In this document: positions 19,663-28,429 of the stretch, piece by piece
How the letters are laid out: every line of letters begins with the position of its first letter
Position numbering within the stretch: the first letter of the stretch is position 1
Assembly: GCF_900112375.1 (NCBI RefSeq)
Contig: NZ_FOLS01000013.1
Span: 115,614-179,613, forward strand
Direction of reading: 5' to 3'
DNA length: 64,000 bases
Origin: Pseudomonas citronellolis
GTDB lineage: Bacteria > Pseudomonadota > Gammaproteobacteria > Pseudomonadales > Pseudomonadaceae
The notes under the pieces: model-generated
Database searches by the model: none
Seen by the model: the letters and a program-made list of their open reading frames with translations, nothing else
Told to the model about the DNA's origin: nothing
Made by a program: the position numbers and the translations under genes

Positions 19663-19969
19663 TCGCGGGCAGGGCCCGCTCCTACAATTCGCCGTTAGGC
19701 ATGGCGTTTCCCCGTAGGAGCGGACCTTGTCCGCGATAGCCGGACATATCGGCGCGATTCGCGGATGAGATCCGCTCCTACCATACGGGCGGGCACGGCT
19801 TCTCGTAGGAGCGAGCTTGCTCGCGAATGTGGCCCCGCTGCGGACTCTGTTCGCGAGCAAGCTCGCTCCTACGAAGAGCCCCTCGGCACAGCCGGTAAGA
19901 CCCTGCCCCACACCATTCCCTGTAGGAGCGCGCCCTGCGCGCGATTTCGCGGGCAGGGCCCGCTCCTAC
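19663..19969. repeat. Array of five or more REP variants
   Basis: The 19623-20093 gap contains paired palindromes: CGCGGGCAGGGCCCGCTCCT near 19664, a GTAGGAGCGGACCTTGTCCG unit near 19713 facing CGCGGATGAGATCCGCTCCT near 19758, a standard REP pair at 19804-19827 and 19850-19875, and GTAGGAGCGCGCCCTGCGCG near 19921 facing a complement ending 19969. All share GTAGGAGCG outer ends while the centre differs, so several REP subtypes coexist. No coding signal was found; 19970-20093 is AT-rich and presumably carries the promoter of the next gene. Confidence 0.8.
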
Positions 19970-20093
19970 GGGGGCTCCTCGAATAGTTACGAAAAAGGCA
20001 AAACTGATTAAGCCCGTTCAGTCTTTTTCAAAAATTATTGCGCGTTAACCTATTGATGAACCCACAGGAAAAGCAACCAACGAGGTGTTCATC

Positions 20094-20282
20094 ATGAAAC
20101 TCCAACTGATCGCCACTGCCCTCCTCGCCAGCGCCACCCTGCTCGGTGCCCAGGCCGGCTTCGCCGAAGAATCGCCGCTGATGCAGAACCGCATGGTCAA
20201 CCTGAACCAGGCCGCGCTGCAGCACCAGGCCGAGCGGACCGCCAGCCAGCAGCACGACGCTACCCCCGCCCACCAGGGCTGA
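20094..20282 (+). CDS. Small secreted/periplasmic protein of unknown function
   Basis: A 62-residue protein with a clear signal peptide: Lys2, hydrophobic core about residues 4-20, and a likely cleavage near G-F-A-E-E at about 25. The mature peptide of about 37 residues is Gln/His-rich and hydrophilic. The start at 20094 has GAGGTG 8 bp upstream. AT-rich DNA precedes it, suggesting a regulated promoter. Similar tiny exported proteins occur in Pseudomonas; some respond to metals, but no function is inferred here. Confidence 0.7.
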   Translation: MKLQLIATALLASATLLGAQAGFAEESPLMQNRMVNLNQAALQHQAERTASQQHDATPAHQG

Positions 20283-20351
20283 CCGGCGCTCGCCGGCACT
20301 CCGACGGCCACGCGCCCCGGCTCCGGGACGCGCCAGGCCGCCGGCCACGCC

Positions 20352-20858
20352 TCAGCCGAGCTTCTCGTCGGCGGCGACTCCCTTGCGATAGACCGCATAG
20401 ACCACTACGGGGATGTCCAGATGGCCGAGATACCTGTCCAGCAACGGTCGCACGTCCTTCCAGTCCAGCCCGCCGACACCGGTGGCCAGGCACGGCAGTG
20501 CCAGGCTGCGAACGCCCTCCCCCTCGACGTACTTCGCCAACTCCCGCAGGCAGTGCCCGACGTTCTCCAGGCTGGCCTTGGCCGGCTTGGCGCTGCGCCC
20601 GCTGCCCTGCATGTCCTGGGTCAGCAGGTTGACGATGCCGCGGGTCGAACCGTCGGCGTCCACCCCCGACCAGGCCCAGATGGAGCCCGGCGCGGGCGCC
20701 GAGGCATGGGCCGCATGACGGTAGTCGCGGACCAGCGACGGCCAGCGCTCGCGCAGGGCCAGGGCCAGGCCGCTGTCGAACGGGTCCTGGGGCGCGATGC
20801 CATGGGCGATGACCTGGGCCTTGCTCAGCAGAATGTCGCCTTCAACTTCTCGAATCAT
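20352..20858 (-). CDS. Macro-domain protein
   Basis: A 168-residue protein made of one macro domain, a fold that binds or hydrolyses ADP-ribose or O-acetyl-ADP-ribose. Diagnostic segments are E-G-D-I-L-L-S-K-A-Q-V-I-A-H-G, G-I-V-N-L-L-T-Q, and L-P-C-L-A-T-G-V-G-G-L-D-W (phosphate loop). The ATG at 20858 is preceded by AAGGAAAG. Longer in-frame starts up to 20960 add an arginine-rich tail of repeat-free but unconvincing sequence. Stand-alone macro proteins often reverse ADP-ribosylation; no ART/toxin partner gene is beside it. Confidence 0.85.
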   Translation of the reverse strand: MIREVEGDILLSKAQVIAHGIAPQDPFDSGLALALRERWPSLVRDYRHAAHASAPAPGSIWAWSGVDADGSTRGIVNLLTQDMQGSGRSAKPAKASLENVGHCLRELAKYVEGEGVRSLALPCLATGVGGLDWKDVRPLLDRYLGHLDIPVVVYAVYRKGVAADEKLG

Positions 20859-21089
20859 GGATCTTTCCTTGCTCGGTGGAGTACCTCGGAAGCCTTGCCT
20901 TGCGCTCCCGTCTATTTCCACGTTACGCCTGGCCGCACCACGGACCTTGACCCGCATCAAGGCCGCATCCCCCTCGCGGCAGGCGGCAAAACATCAATTC
21001 CACCGATAGTTGAAAGCAACGAACTTCGTTATCCCATCGACGAGACTGCTGGGAAACTGGCCCCACTCCCACTTCCGGCAGCCACCGCC

Positions 21090-21311
21090 ATGCACCGCTC
21101 CACCGCCCGCACCCTGCGCAACGGCGCCCTCGCCAGCATCGGCCTGTATAGCATCGTGGTCCTGGTGGCGCTGGCCCTGAGCGGCGGCTTCCAACTCACC
21201 CGCAACATCCAGCCGGACGCCGTGGACAAGAGCGCGCTGTTCCAGCGTTTCAACGAAGTGCTGCCCAACGCCCTGGCGGTGCTGCAGCAGAGCCTGCGCC
21301 CGCACTCCTGA
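21090..21311 (+). CDS. Small single-pass membrane protein, hypothetical
   Basis: A 73-residue frame with a basic N-terminus (M-H-R-S-T-A-R-T-L-R) and one strong hydrophobic helix (about residues 12-33), then a hydrophilic tail with F-Q-R-F-N-E-V-L-P-N. GC-rich third positions begin at this ATG. The open frame extends far upstream (to 20421), but that part runs antisense to the macro gene and is not credible. The ribosome site is weak. It lies 97 bp before the CorA-like gene. Confidence 0.5.
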   Translation: MHRSTARTLRNGALASIGLYSIVVLVALALSGGFQLTRNIQPDAVDKSALFQRFNEVLPNALAVLQQSLRPHS

Positions 21312-21408
21312 ACCCGCGCTGGCGGCCTGCGCCAGCTTGCCCATACTTTGCAGATCGCCGCCGGCGCCCGCCGGCACCGCCCGCCTCCGCCTGCCGGGAG
21401 AACGCGCC

Positions 21409-22380
21409 ATGGGTCGAGTCGTCGCATCCGCCGTCTACTGCAAGGGCAAGAAGGTCGCGGATATCCCGCTGGAAGCGGGCTATCGCTGGGCCTGCCAGCC
21501 CGACCACTTCGTCTGGACCGGCCTGCAGGAACCCACGCCGGAAGAGCTGATGAACCTGCAGAAGCAGTTCAACCTGCACGAGCTGGCGATCGCCGACGCC
21601 CTGGAGAAGCACAGCCGGCCGAAGCTGGAGACCTTCGGCGACGCGCTGTTCATGGTGATCTACTCGCCGGTGCGCGCGGACAGCCGGCTGATGTTCGTGG
21701 AAACCCACCTGTTCGCCGGCATCGGCTACATCATCAGCGCCCGCCACGGCTTCTCGCAGTCGTACTCGCAGGTGCGCCAGCGCTGCGAGGCGCGCCCGCT
21801 GCTGCTGGCCCACGGCACCGACTTCGTGCTCTACGCCCTGCTCGACTTCGTGGTCGGCAACTACGAGCCGGTGGTGGAGGAGATCCGCGGCGAGATCGAG
21901 GTGCTGGAACAGCGCGCCCTGCGCACCTCGCTGAGCCAGGAGGAGATCGAGCGCATCTACGGCCTGCGCCGCGAGGTGCTCAAGCTGCGCCACTACGCGG
22001 CGCCCATGGTGGAGATCTGCCAGGAGTTGCAGCGCCTGGACTTCCCCTTCATCGACAAGCAGATGCGCCCCTACTTCCGCGACGTGGCCATCCACGTCAA
22101 CCGCCTGCTGGAAGACCTCAACTCGCTGCGCGACATCGCCAGCCAGACCATCGAGGTCGGCCTGTTGCTGGAATCCTCGCGGCAGAGCGTGGTGCAGCGC
22201 AAGTTCGCCGCCTGGGCGGCGATCCTCGGCTTGCCCACCGCAGTGGCCGGCATCTACGGGATGAACTTCGAGTACATCCCGGAGCTGCACTGGCACTACG
22301 GCTACTTCCTGGTGATGGGCCTGCTGGTGATCGGCTGCATCGGGCTGTACGTCAGCTTCAAGCAGGCGGATTGGCTCTAA
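21409..22380 (+). CDS. CorA/ZntB-family divalent cation transporter
   Basis: A 323-residue protein with a long cytosolic N-domain and two C-terminal transmembrane helices. The signature G-M-N lies at residues 284-286 (G-I-Y-G-M-N-F-E-Y-I-P-E-L) at the end of the pore helix. The family carries Mg2+, Co2+/Ni2+ (CorA) or Zn2+ (ZntB). The F-E-Y-I-P-E-L loop resembles CorA more than ZntB, but selectivity is not certain. GGGAG precedes the ATG by 8 bp; an earlier in-frame ATG at 21337 is disfavoured. Confidence 0.88.
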   Translation: MGRVVASAVYCKGKKVADIPLEAGYRWACQPDHFVWTGLQEPTPEELMNLQKQFNLHELAIADALEKHSRPKLETFGDALFMVIYSPVRADSRLMFVETHLFAGIGYIISARHGFSQSYSQVRQRCEARPLLLAHGTDFVLYALLDFVVGNYEPVVEEIRGEIEVLEQRALRTSLSQEEIERIYGLRREVLKLRHYAAPMVEICQELQRLDFPFIDKQMRPYFRDVAIHVNRLLEDLNSLRDIASQTIEVGLLLESSRQSVVQRKFAAWAAILGLPTAVAGIYGMNFEYIPELHWHYGYFLVMGLLVIGCIGLYVSFKQADWL

Positions 22381-22398
22381 CGCCCGCGCCGGCTGCTC

Positions 22399-22486
22399 TT
22401 CGTAGGATCGAGGGGGACGCCTAGTTCTTGCTCGCGAACAAACCCCGCTGCGGAACCTGTTCGCGAGCAAGCTCGCTCCTACGAAA
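22399..22486. repeat. REP pair, one member carrying the 14-bp insert
   Basis: 22399-22439 reads as a REP whose centre is interrupted by GGGGACGCCTAGTT (GTAGGATCGAG, insert, CTTGCTCGCGAA). 22461-22486 is an ordinary REP in inverse orientation. The same insert occurs at 24344, 34850 and 39098. Confidence 0.8.
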
Positions 22487-22510
22487 GGCGGTTTGCCTCG
22501 GCGCGTGAAC

Positions 22511-22537
22511 GAAAACGCCGCTCCGGGGAGCGGCGTT
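22511..22537 (-). terminator. Terminator of the amidotransferase gene
   Basis: AACGCCGCTCC and its exact complement around a 2-base centre; TTTTCG follows on the minus strand. It lies 17 bp past the gene's stop. Confidence 0.8.
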
Positions 22538-22553
22538 GGTGGGCGCGGCGGGC

Positions 22554-23291
22554 TCAGGCGGCGTTCTGCTCGTCCTTTTTCCGGCCCAGCTGGACGAAGC
22601 GCATCATCCATTCCGCCACGGTGGCGCCCTGGTGCTCGCGGTCGAGGCTGTCGATGCCCTTCCGGTAGACCGGCTCGCTGAAGATCTCGCGGCGCAGGTC
22701 GAGGATCGCCTGGGAGTAGTCGGCGACGAACTCCGGGTGGCCCTGGAAGCACAGCACCTGGTCGCCGATGGCGTAGGCGGCGTTCGGGCAGAAGTCGCTG
22801 CTGGCGATGCGCCGGGCGCCCTCGGGCAACTGGGTGACCTGGTCCTGGTGGCTGACCAGCAGGGTCAGGTCGTCCAGTTGCGGCTGCATCCACTGCGGCT
22901 GCTCTTCGATGCGGTAGTCATGGATGCCCACGCCCCAGCCCTGGTCGGCGCGCTCGGTCTTGCCGCCCAGCAGCAGGGCCAGCAGCTGGTGGCCGAAGCA
23001 CACGCCCAGCAGCTTGTCGCCACGCTCGTAGCGGCTCAGCAGGTAGTCCTTGAGCTTACGGATCCAGGGTTCGTCGCCGAAGGAGTCGTACTTGCTGCCG
23101 GTCACCAGGTAGGCGTCGTAGTGCTCGCTGTCGGGCGGGTAATGGCCCTCCACCACGTTGTACACCTTGAACTCGGCGGGCACCGGTTGCTTGGCGAACA
23201 GCTGCTGGAACATCCAGCCGTAGCCGGTGTACTGGTCGATCAGCTCGGGACGCAGGATATCGGTTTCCAGAATGCAGATTTGCAGCGACAT
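22554..23291 (-). CDS. Class I glutamine amidotransferase-like protein
   Basis: A 245-residue stand-alone amidotransferase domain. The nucleophile elbow is G-V-C-F-G-H-Q-L-L-A (Cys near residue 97) and the His-Glu pair appears as F-Q-G-H-P-E-F, giving the Cys-His-Glu triad. The acceptor substrate is unknown; related stand-alone proteins hydrolyse gamma-glutamyl compounds or act on polyamine conjugates. The start M-S-L-Q-I-C-I-L-E at 23291 is the family start. AT-rich DNA upstream (23340-23400) probably holds the promoter. Confidence 0.88.
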   Translation of the reverse strand: MSLQICILETDILRPELIDQYTGYGWMFQQLFAKQPVPAEFKVYNVVEGHYPPDSEHYDAYLVTGSKYDSFGDEPWIRKLKDYLLSRYERGDKLLGVCFGHQLLALLLGGKTERADQGWGVGIHDYRIEEQPQWMQPQLDDLTLLVSHQDQVTQLPEGARRIASSDFCPNAAYAIGDQVLCFQGHPEFVADYSQAILDLRREIFSEPVYRKGIDSLDREHQGATVAEWMMRFVQLGRKKDEQNAA

Positions 23292-23483
23292 GTAGTGGTG
23301 GGTTCCTGATGTTAAGCGGGCACGAACGCGCGTTTTCTTAACAAACTGCACGCCCCGTGAAAACTACACACTGTTTTTTCACGATACAAGATGGCAAAGC
23401 CATTCCTTGCATCGGAATTTCAGGGGAAATACCCGAAAAACCGCCGCGCATCAATGCCGGCGCAAACGATGGCGACCGGCTGC

Positions 23484-23951
23484 TCAGCCATCCCGCGCCA
23501 TCCCCAGCGCCTGCGCGGTCTCCAGCACCCAGGCGTACTCGCCCTGCAGGTTGCCCAGGGCCATGGCGTGGACCTCCTCGGCGCTGCGCAGGGTGCCGTG
23601 GTAGTCGCGCTGTTCGAAGGCGAAGCAGGCATCGGCCACCACGAAGGTGCGAAAGCCCAGGTTGCCGGCGCTGCGCGCGGTGCTTTCCACCGAGTTGTTG
23701 GTGCTGACGCCGGCGATCACCAGGGTGTCGATGCCGCGCACCCGCAGCCAGCGTTCCAGGCCGCTGTTGGCGAAGGCGTCGGGGACGTTCTTCTCCAGCA
23801 CCTGCTCGTGCTCCAGCGGCGCCCCGGCCGCGCGCCAGGCGGCCAGGAGTTCGGCGATGCGGGCTTCGGCGTGGGGGTTGTTGCGGGGGACCGGGGTGGT
23901 GGCCATGCCTTTTTGCATGTCGATGATGATCAGGGCGGGGGTGTTGGGCAT
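23484..23951 (-). CDS. Isochorismatase-fold hydrolase, unusually short
   Basis: A 155-residue cysteine-hydrolase-like protein (family usually 175-190). The first catalytic Asp is in A-L-I-I-I-D-M-Q-K-G-M-A-T; the Lys is in V-L-E-K-N-V-P-D-A-F; the cis-peptide region reads G-V-S-T-N-N-S-V-E-S-T-A-R, with Ser where many relatives have the catalytic Cys. About 25-30 residues normally between the second strand (V-x-H-V-R-H-D-S) and E-K-N-V are missing, in frame, near 23805-23830. Either the protein has a trimmed lid or it is decaying. The downstream C-terminus is normal. Confidence 0.75.
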   Translation of the reverse strand: MPNTPALIIIDMQKGMATTPVPRNNPHAEARIAELLAAWRAAGAPLEHEQVLEKNVPDAFANSGLERWLRVRGIDTLVIAGVSTNNSVESTARSAGNLGFRTFVVADACFAFEQRDYHGTLRSAEEVHAMALGNLQGEYAWVLETAQALGMARDG

Positions 23952-24074
23952 GGTGGGTCCGGGGGTGATGGGTTTCGCTGCGCTCAACGCCATCCTACGG
24001 GGGTCGTGGGGAAGAAAAAACCGGTGGTGGGGGCGGTTTTCGGGGGAGTCGCATTCCTGCTTTGGCTTTTGCTT

Positions 24075-24380
24075 TTCGTAGGAGCGAGCTTGCTCGCGAA
24101 TGGTGCTCGCCGGCGGCCATGGTGTTTCCGGTTGCTCCGTCCCCTCTCCCCAGCCCTCTCCCTGAAGGGAGAGGGGGCTTGTCCGTGCAGAGAGAAGGAA
24201 TGGCCTCAACCTGAAACCGCCGGCGTGTCCGGCTAACTCAAGAGCACCTGCACACACCGAACGGTCCCCTCTCCCTTCAGGGAGAGGGTTAGGGAGAGGG
24301 AGCGGAGTCCCCCCCAGAACACCGCTGCCACAGGTAACTCCCGTTCGCGAGCAAGAACTAGGCGTCCCCCTCGCTCCTAC
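24075..24380. repeat. 306-bp composite repeat element, copy 1
   Basis: Structure from left: standard REP (24075-24100); CCCTCTCC palindrome (24138-24175); a spacer starting GGCTTGTCCGTGC; a second, inverted CCCTCTCC unit (24264-24303); an arm with GCGGAGTCCCCCCCAGAAC; and at the right end a REP with the 14-bp insert (24344-24380). The same plan recurs at 34572-34888 and 38831-39137. It fills the 23952-24391 gap together with a fragment of the CATCCTACG repeat near 23965-24000. Confidence 0.8.
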
Positions 24381-24391
24381 ACCAACCCCAT

Positions 24392-26536
24392 TCAGAAGAT
24401 CTCGTTGCGCAACGCCTTGTCCAGCAACAACGCCGGCGGCTCGAAGCGTTCTCCGTACTGCTCGGCCAGGTACTGCGCGCGGGCGATGAAGTCCTGCAGG
24501 CCGTACTGGTTGATGAACTGCAGCGCGCCGCCGCTCCAGGCAGCGAAGCCGATGCCGAAGATCGAGCCGATGTTGGCGTCGGCGGTCGACAGCAGCACGC
24601 CCTCCTCCACGCAGCGCACCGTCTCGATGGCCTGGACGAAGAGGATGCGGTCGCGCACGTCCTCGGCCGGGATCATGCCGTCGGGCTTCTCGAAGCGCTG
24701 CTTCAGCTCCGGCCACAGGTGCTTCCTGCCGTTGGCGGGGTAGTCGTAGAAGCCGCCGCCGGCCGCCTTGCCCGGGCGCTTGTACTCGTTGAGCATCAGG
24801 TCGACCACGGCGAAGGCCGGGTGCTGCGGCAGGGCCTTGCCTTCGGCTTCCAGATCCTTGCGGGTCTGCTCGCGGATGTGGCTCATCAGGCTCAGCGAGA
24901 CCTCGTCGCTGATCGCCAGCGGGCCCACCGGCATGCCGGCCTGGCGCGCCTGGTTCTCGATCATCGCCGCCGACACGCCCTCGCCGAGCATGGCCAGGCC
25001 TTCGTTGGTGAAGGTGCCGAACACCCGCGAGGTGAAGAAGCCGCGGCTGTCGTTGACCACGATCGGCGTCTTCTTGATCTGCAGGACGTAGTCGAAGGCG
25101 CGGGCCAGGGTGGCGTCGTCGGTCTTCTCGCCGCGGATGATCTCCACCAGAGGCATCTTGTCCACCGGGCTGAAGAAGTGCAGGCCGATGAACTTCTGCG
25201 GTTGCGCCACGGCCTGGGCCAGGCCGGTGATCGGCAGGGTCGAGGTGTTGGAGGCGATCACCGCATCAGGCAGCGCGGCGGCCTCGGCGGCGGCGGTGAC
25301 CTTGCCCTTGAGCGCGCGGTCCTCGAACACCGCCTCGATGATCAGGTCGCAGCCCTCGAAGTCGGCTTCGCTGGCGCTCGGCTTGATGCGGGCGAGGAAG
25401 GCATCACGCTTCTCGGCGGTCATCTGGCCCTTGCCGACCTTCTTCTCCAGCAGCGCGGCCGAGTAGGCCTTGCCCTTCTCCGCCGCTTCGATGGAGACGT
25501 CCTTGAGCACCACCTCGATGCCGGCGGCGGCCGAGACGTAGGCGATGCCCGCGCCCATCATGCCGGCGCCGAGCACGCCGACCTTCTTCGTCTGCTGCTG
25601 CGGGTAGCCCTGCGGGCGCGACTTGCCGGCGTTGATCTCGTTCAACTGGAACCAGAAGGTGCCGATCATGTTCTTCGCCACCTGGCCGGTGGTCAGCTCG
25701 GTGAAGTAGCGCGCCTCGATCAGTTGCGCGGTGTCGAAGTCCACCTGGGCGCCTTCGACGGCGGCGCACATGATCTTCTCCGGCGCCGGGAAGCAACCCT
25801 TGGTCTTGTCACGCAGCACCGAGGGGGCGATGGCCAGCATCTGCGCCACGTTCGGACTGGACGGGGTGCCGCCGGGGATCTTGTAGCCCGCCGTGTCCCA
25901 CGGCTGCTTGGCGTTGGGGTTGGCGGCGATCCATTCGCGGGCCTTGGCCAGCATGTCTTCGCGGCTGGAGGCCAGCTGGTGGATCAGCCCAGCCTTGAGC
26001 GCTTGTTCCGGGCGCACCTTCTTGCCTTCGGCGAGGTACGGCAGGGCCTTCTCCAGGCCCAGCAGGCGCACCATGCGCACTACCCCGCCGCCGCCGGGCA
26101 GCAGGCCCAGGGTGACTTCCGGCAGGCCCAGCTGCACGTGGCTTTCGTCCAGGGCGATGCGGTGATGGCAGGCCAGGCAGATTTCCCAGCCGCCGCCCAG
26201 GGCCGCGCCGTTGATGGCGGCCACCACCGGCTTGCCGAGTGTCTCCAGGCGGCGCAGCTGGCCCTTGAGCACCAGGATGCCGGCGTAGAAGGCCGGGGCG
26301 TCGGCCTTGGTGACCTTGATCAGTTCGTTGAGGTCGCCGCCGGCGAAGAAGGTCTTCTTGGCGGAAGTCAGGATGACGCCGGCGATGGAATCCTTCTCGG
26401 CTTCCAGGCGGGCGACAGTGGCGGCCATGGCCTCGCGGTAGGCGCCGTTCATGGTGTTGGCGCTCTGGCCGGGCATGTCCATGGTCAGGACGACGATGTT
26501 GTCCTGGCCCTTTTCGTAGCGGATGGCTTCGGTCAT
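24392..26536 (-). CDS. 3-hydroxyacyl-CoA dehydrogenase / enoyl-CoA hydratase fusion (FadB/FadJ-like)
   Basis: A 714-residue trifunctional-type beta-oxidation enzyme. The N-terminal crotonase domain (1 to about 190) has N-G-A-A-L-G-G-G-W-E and L-G-L-P-E-V-T-L-G-L-L-P-G-G-G-G. The dehydrogenase domain starts near 330 with V-L-G-A-G-M-M-G-A-G-I-A (NAD loop) and contains G-L-H-F-F-S-P-V-D-K-M (catalytic His). It hydrates enoyl-CoA and oxidises 3-hydroxyacyl-CoA. The start at 26536 (M-T-E-A-I-R-Y) is favoured over a 27-residue extension into a repeat. The thiolase 142 bp upstream on the same strand forms an operon with it. Confidence 0.92.
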   Translation of the reverse strand: MTEAIRYEKGQDNIVVLTMDMPGQSANTMNGAYREAMAATVARLEAEKDSIAGVILTSAKKTFFAGGDLNELIKVTKADAPAFYAGILVLKGQLRRLETLGKPVVAAINGAALGGGWEICLACHHRIALDESHVQLGLPEVTLGLLPGGGGVVRMVRLLGLEKALPYLAEGKKVRPEQALKAGLIHQLASSREDMLAKAREWIAANPNAKQPWDTAGYKIPGGTPSSPNVAQMLAIAPSVLRDKTKGCFPAPEKIMCAAVEGAQVDFDTAQLIEARYFTELTTGQVAKNMIGTFWFQLNEINAGKSRPQGYPQQQTKKVGVLGAGMMGAGIAYVSAAAGIEVVLKDVSIEAAEKGKAYSAALLEKKVGKGQMTAEKRDAFLARIKPSASEADFEGCDLIIEAVFEDRALKGKVTAAAEAAALPDAVIASNTSTLPITGLAQAVAQPQKFIGLHFFSPVDKMPLVEIIRGEKTDDATLARAFDYVLQIKKTPIVVNDSRGFFTSRVFGTFTNEGLAMLGEGVSAAMIENQARQAGMPVGPLAISDEVSLSLMSHIREQTRKDLEAEGKALPQHPAFAVVDLMLNEYKRPGKAAGGGFYDYPANGRKHLWPELKQRFEKPDGMIPAEDVRDRILFVQAIETVRCVEEGVLLSTADANIGSIFGIGFAAWSGGALQFINQYGLQDFIARAQYLAEQYGERFEPPALLLDKALRNEIF

Positions 26537-26582
26537 TTCTTCAATCCTTTTCGACGGCTGGCGCAGGGACGCCGGTTTCTGG

Positions 26583-26656
26583 TTCCCCGCGTTCGCGGGG
26601 ATGACGATGGGGAGCACCGAGCTTCACCCGTCATTCCCGCGCACGCGGGAACCCAG
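26583..26656. repeat. Two CGTCATTCCCGCG-type units in the beta-oxidation operon
   Basis: CCCCGCGTTCGCGGGGATGA near 26586 and CGTCATTCCCGCGCACGCGG near 26629 lie in the 142-bp space between the thiolase and the dehydrogenase. They could form hairpins in the operon mRNA. Confidence 0.65.
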
Positions 26657-26678
26657 TCGACGCAACCCCTGCCCCGGC

Positions 26679-27884
26679 TCAGATTCGTTCGATGATGGTG
26701 GCGATGCCCATGCCGCCGCCCACGCAGAGGGTGGCCAGGCCGTAGCGCAGGTTGCGCCGCTCCAGTTCGTCGAGCAGGGTGCCGAGGATCATGCAGCCGG
26801 TGGCGCCCAGGGGGTGGCCCATGGCGATGGAGCCGCCGTTGACGTTGACCTTGCTCTCCGGCACGCCCATGTCCTTCATGAACTTCATCACCACCGAGGC
26901 GAAGGCCTCGTTGACCTCGAACAGGTCGATCTCGTCGACGCGCAGGCCGGCCTTGGCCAGGGCCTTGCGGGTGGCCGGCGCGGGGCCGGTGAGCATGATG
27001 GTCGGGTCGGTGCTGGTGACCGCCGTGGCGACGATGCGCGCGCGGGCCTTCAGGCCCAGCTCGCGGCCCTTGGCCTCGGAGCCGATGAGCATGGCGGCGG
27101 CGCCGTCGACGATGCCCGAGCTGTTGCCCGGGGTGTGCACGTGCTCGATGCGCTCGACGTAGCTGTACTTGCGCAGGGCGGTGGCGTCGAAGCCCATCTG
27201 CCCCATCATCTCGAAGCTCGGCTTGAGCGCGCCGAGGCCTTCCAGGGTGGAATCGGCGCGGATGAATTCGTCGTGGTCGAGGATGACGATGCCGTTCTGG
27301 TCGGTGACCGGCACCAGGGACTTGCCGAACAGCCCCTCGGCGCGGGCCTTGGCGGCCTTCTGCTGGGAGCGCAGGGCGAAGGCGTCGACGTCGGCGCGGC
27401 TGAAGCCTTCCAGGGTGGCGATCAGGTCGGCGCCGATGCCCTGGGGCACGAAGCTGGTGTGCAGGTTGGTTTGCGGGTCCAGCGCCCAGGCGCCGCCGTC
27501 CGAGCCCATGGGCACCCGCGACATGGATTCCACGCCGCCCACCAGCACCAGGTCCTCGAAGCCCGAGCGCACCTTCATCGCGCCCAGGTTGACCGCCTCC
27601 AGGCCCGAGGCGCAGAAGCGGTTGATCTGCACGCCCGCCACCTGCTCGTCCCAGTCGGCGACCAGCGCGGCGGTCTTGGCGATGTCGGCGCCCTGGTCGC
27701 CCACCGGCGTCACGCAGCCCAGGACGATGTCGTCGACCTGCGCGGTGTCCAGCTGGTTGCGCCGCTGCACTTCGCGCAGCAGGCCGGCCATCAGGTCGAC
27801 CGGCTTGACGCTGTACAGCGCGCCGTCCTTCTTGCCCTTGCCGCGGGGCGTGCGCACCGCGTCGTAAATCAATGCTTCGGTCAT
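26679..27884 (-). CDS. Acetyl-CoA C-acyltransferase (thiolase)
   Basis: A 401-residue thiolase cleaving 3-ketoacyl-CoA. The acyl-enzyme Cys is in [10 protein letters not shown] near residue 95; the C-terminal active-site loops are [15 protein letters not shown] (His) and L-C-V-G-G-G-M-G (Cys). It is the first gene of a two-gene operon with the hydroxyacyl-CoA dehydrogenase and together they complete a beta-oxidation turn. The chain-length preference is unknown. Confidence 0.94.
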   Translation of the reverse strand: MTEALIYDAVRTPRGKGKKDGALYSVKPVDLMAGLLREVQRRNQLDTAQVDDIVLGCVTPVGDQGADIAKTAALVADWDEQVAGVQINRFCASGLEAVNLGAMKVRSGFEDLVLVGGVESMSRVPMGSDGGAWALDPQTNLHTSFVPQGIGADLIATLEGFSRADVDAFALRSQQKAAKARAEGLFGKSLVPVTDQNGIVILDHDEFIRADSTLEGLGALKPSFEMMGQMGFDATALRKYSYVERIEHVHTPGNSSGIVDGAAAMLIGSEAKGRELGLKARARIVATAVTSTDPTIMLTGPAPATRKALAKAGLRVDEIDLFEVNEAFASVVMKFMKDMGVPESKVNVNGGSIAMGHPLGATGCMILGTLLDELERRNLRYGLATLCVGGGMGIATIIERI

Positions 27885-28327
27885 GGCGTTCTCTCTTGGG
27901 AGTGCTCTCTTGGCGTGGAGGTCACGCAGGCAGCGTGTCGGCCTACCTTAACCGCGCGGTGGCGGCCGGCAATGACCGGATCGCTCAGGCGGATTGACCC
28001 CCGCGCTCAGCCCGGGCGACCGGCGGTCGCCTGGCGCACCGCTCTGGGCCGCGCGCCGACGGGCGGTCGGATGGGCGGTCGAGCCGCAGGCCAGAGCCGT
28101 CACCGCCTTGTCATATAGATGGAATATGCCTGGAACCATAGGATTTGCTGCCAGATCGTCTAAGCCCGCGCCAGCCGGGGCTTAGACTGAAATTTCGCAG
28201 TACCTATGGGACGTCGCTGCCGGGTCTTGCCGGAGCGGCCGGTATGCCAAGCCAAGGCCACAGCCACCCGGCGCCGGGTCGTACGAGCGCGCGGGAGCGG
28301 GCCAACAACAAGAAAGGCGGGAACATC
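27885..28327. other. 443-bp intergenic region, one hairpin, no gene seen
   Basis: This region separates the minus-strand thiolase from a plus-strand small protein. It carries a GC-rich, GGCGGTCG-rich stretch (28015-28085) and a hairpin with TCTAAGCCC and GGGCTTAGA arms at 28159-28185. Promoters for both sides are expected here, but I cannot place them with confidence. Confidence 0.4.
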
Positions 28328-28429
28328 ATGATGGATCAACAACCGAAGAAATGGCGGCAGGCCAGCCTGATCGTCTTCGTTACCGCAGTGGTGCTCATCA
28401 TCCCCAACCTCAGTCGCCTGGTCGGCTAG
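28328..28429 (+). CDS. 33-residue hydrophobic small protein
   Basis: The frame M-M-D-Q-Q-P-K-K-W-R-Q then a hydrophobic helix (about residues 12-27) ends at TAG 28427-28429. A GGCGGGAA stretch lies just upstream of tandem ATGs (28328 and 28331). Small single-helix membrane proteins of this type are real in Pseudomonas, but length alone makes this only moderately secure. Confidence 0.5.
   Translation: MMDQQPKKWRQASLIVFVTAVVLIIPNLSRLVG

Noticed and set aside
20352..20858. Toxin-antitoxin or defence role for the macro-domain gene
   Set aside because: No adjacent ADP-ribosyltransferase or other partner was seen.
20421..21089. N-terminal part of a 296-residue plus-strand frame
   Set aside because: Runs antisense to the macro-domain gene. 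Only the last 73 codons look coding.
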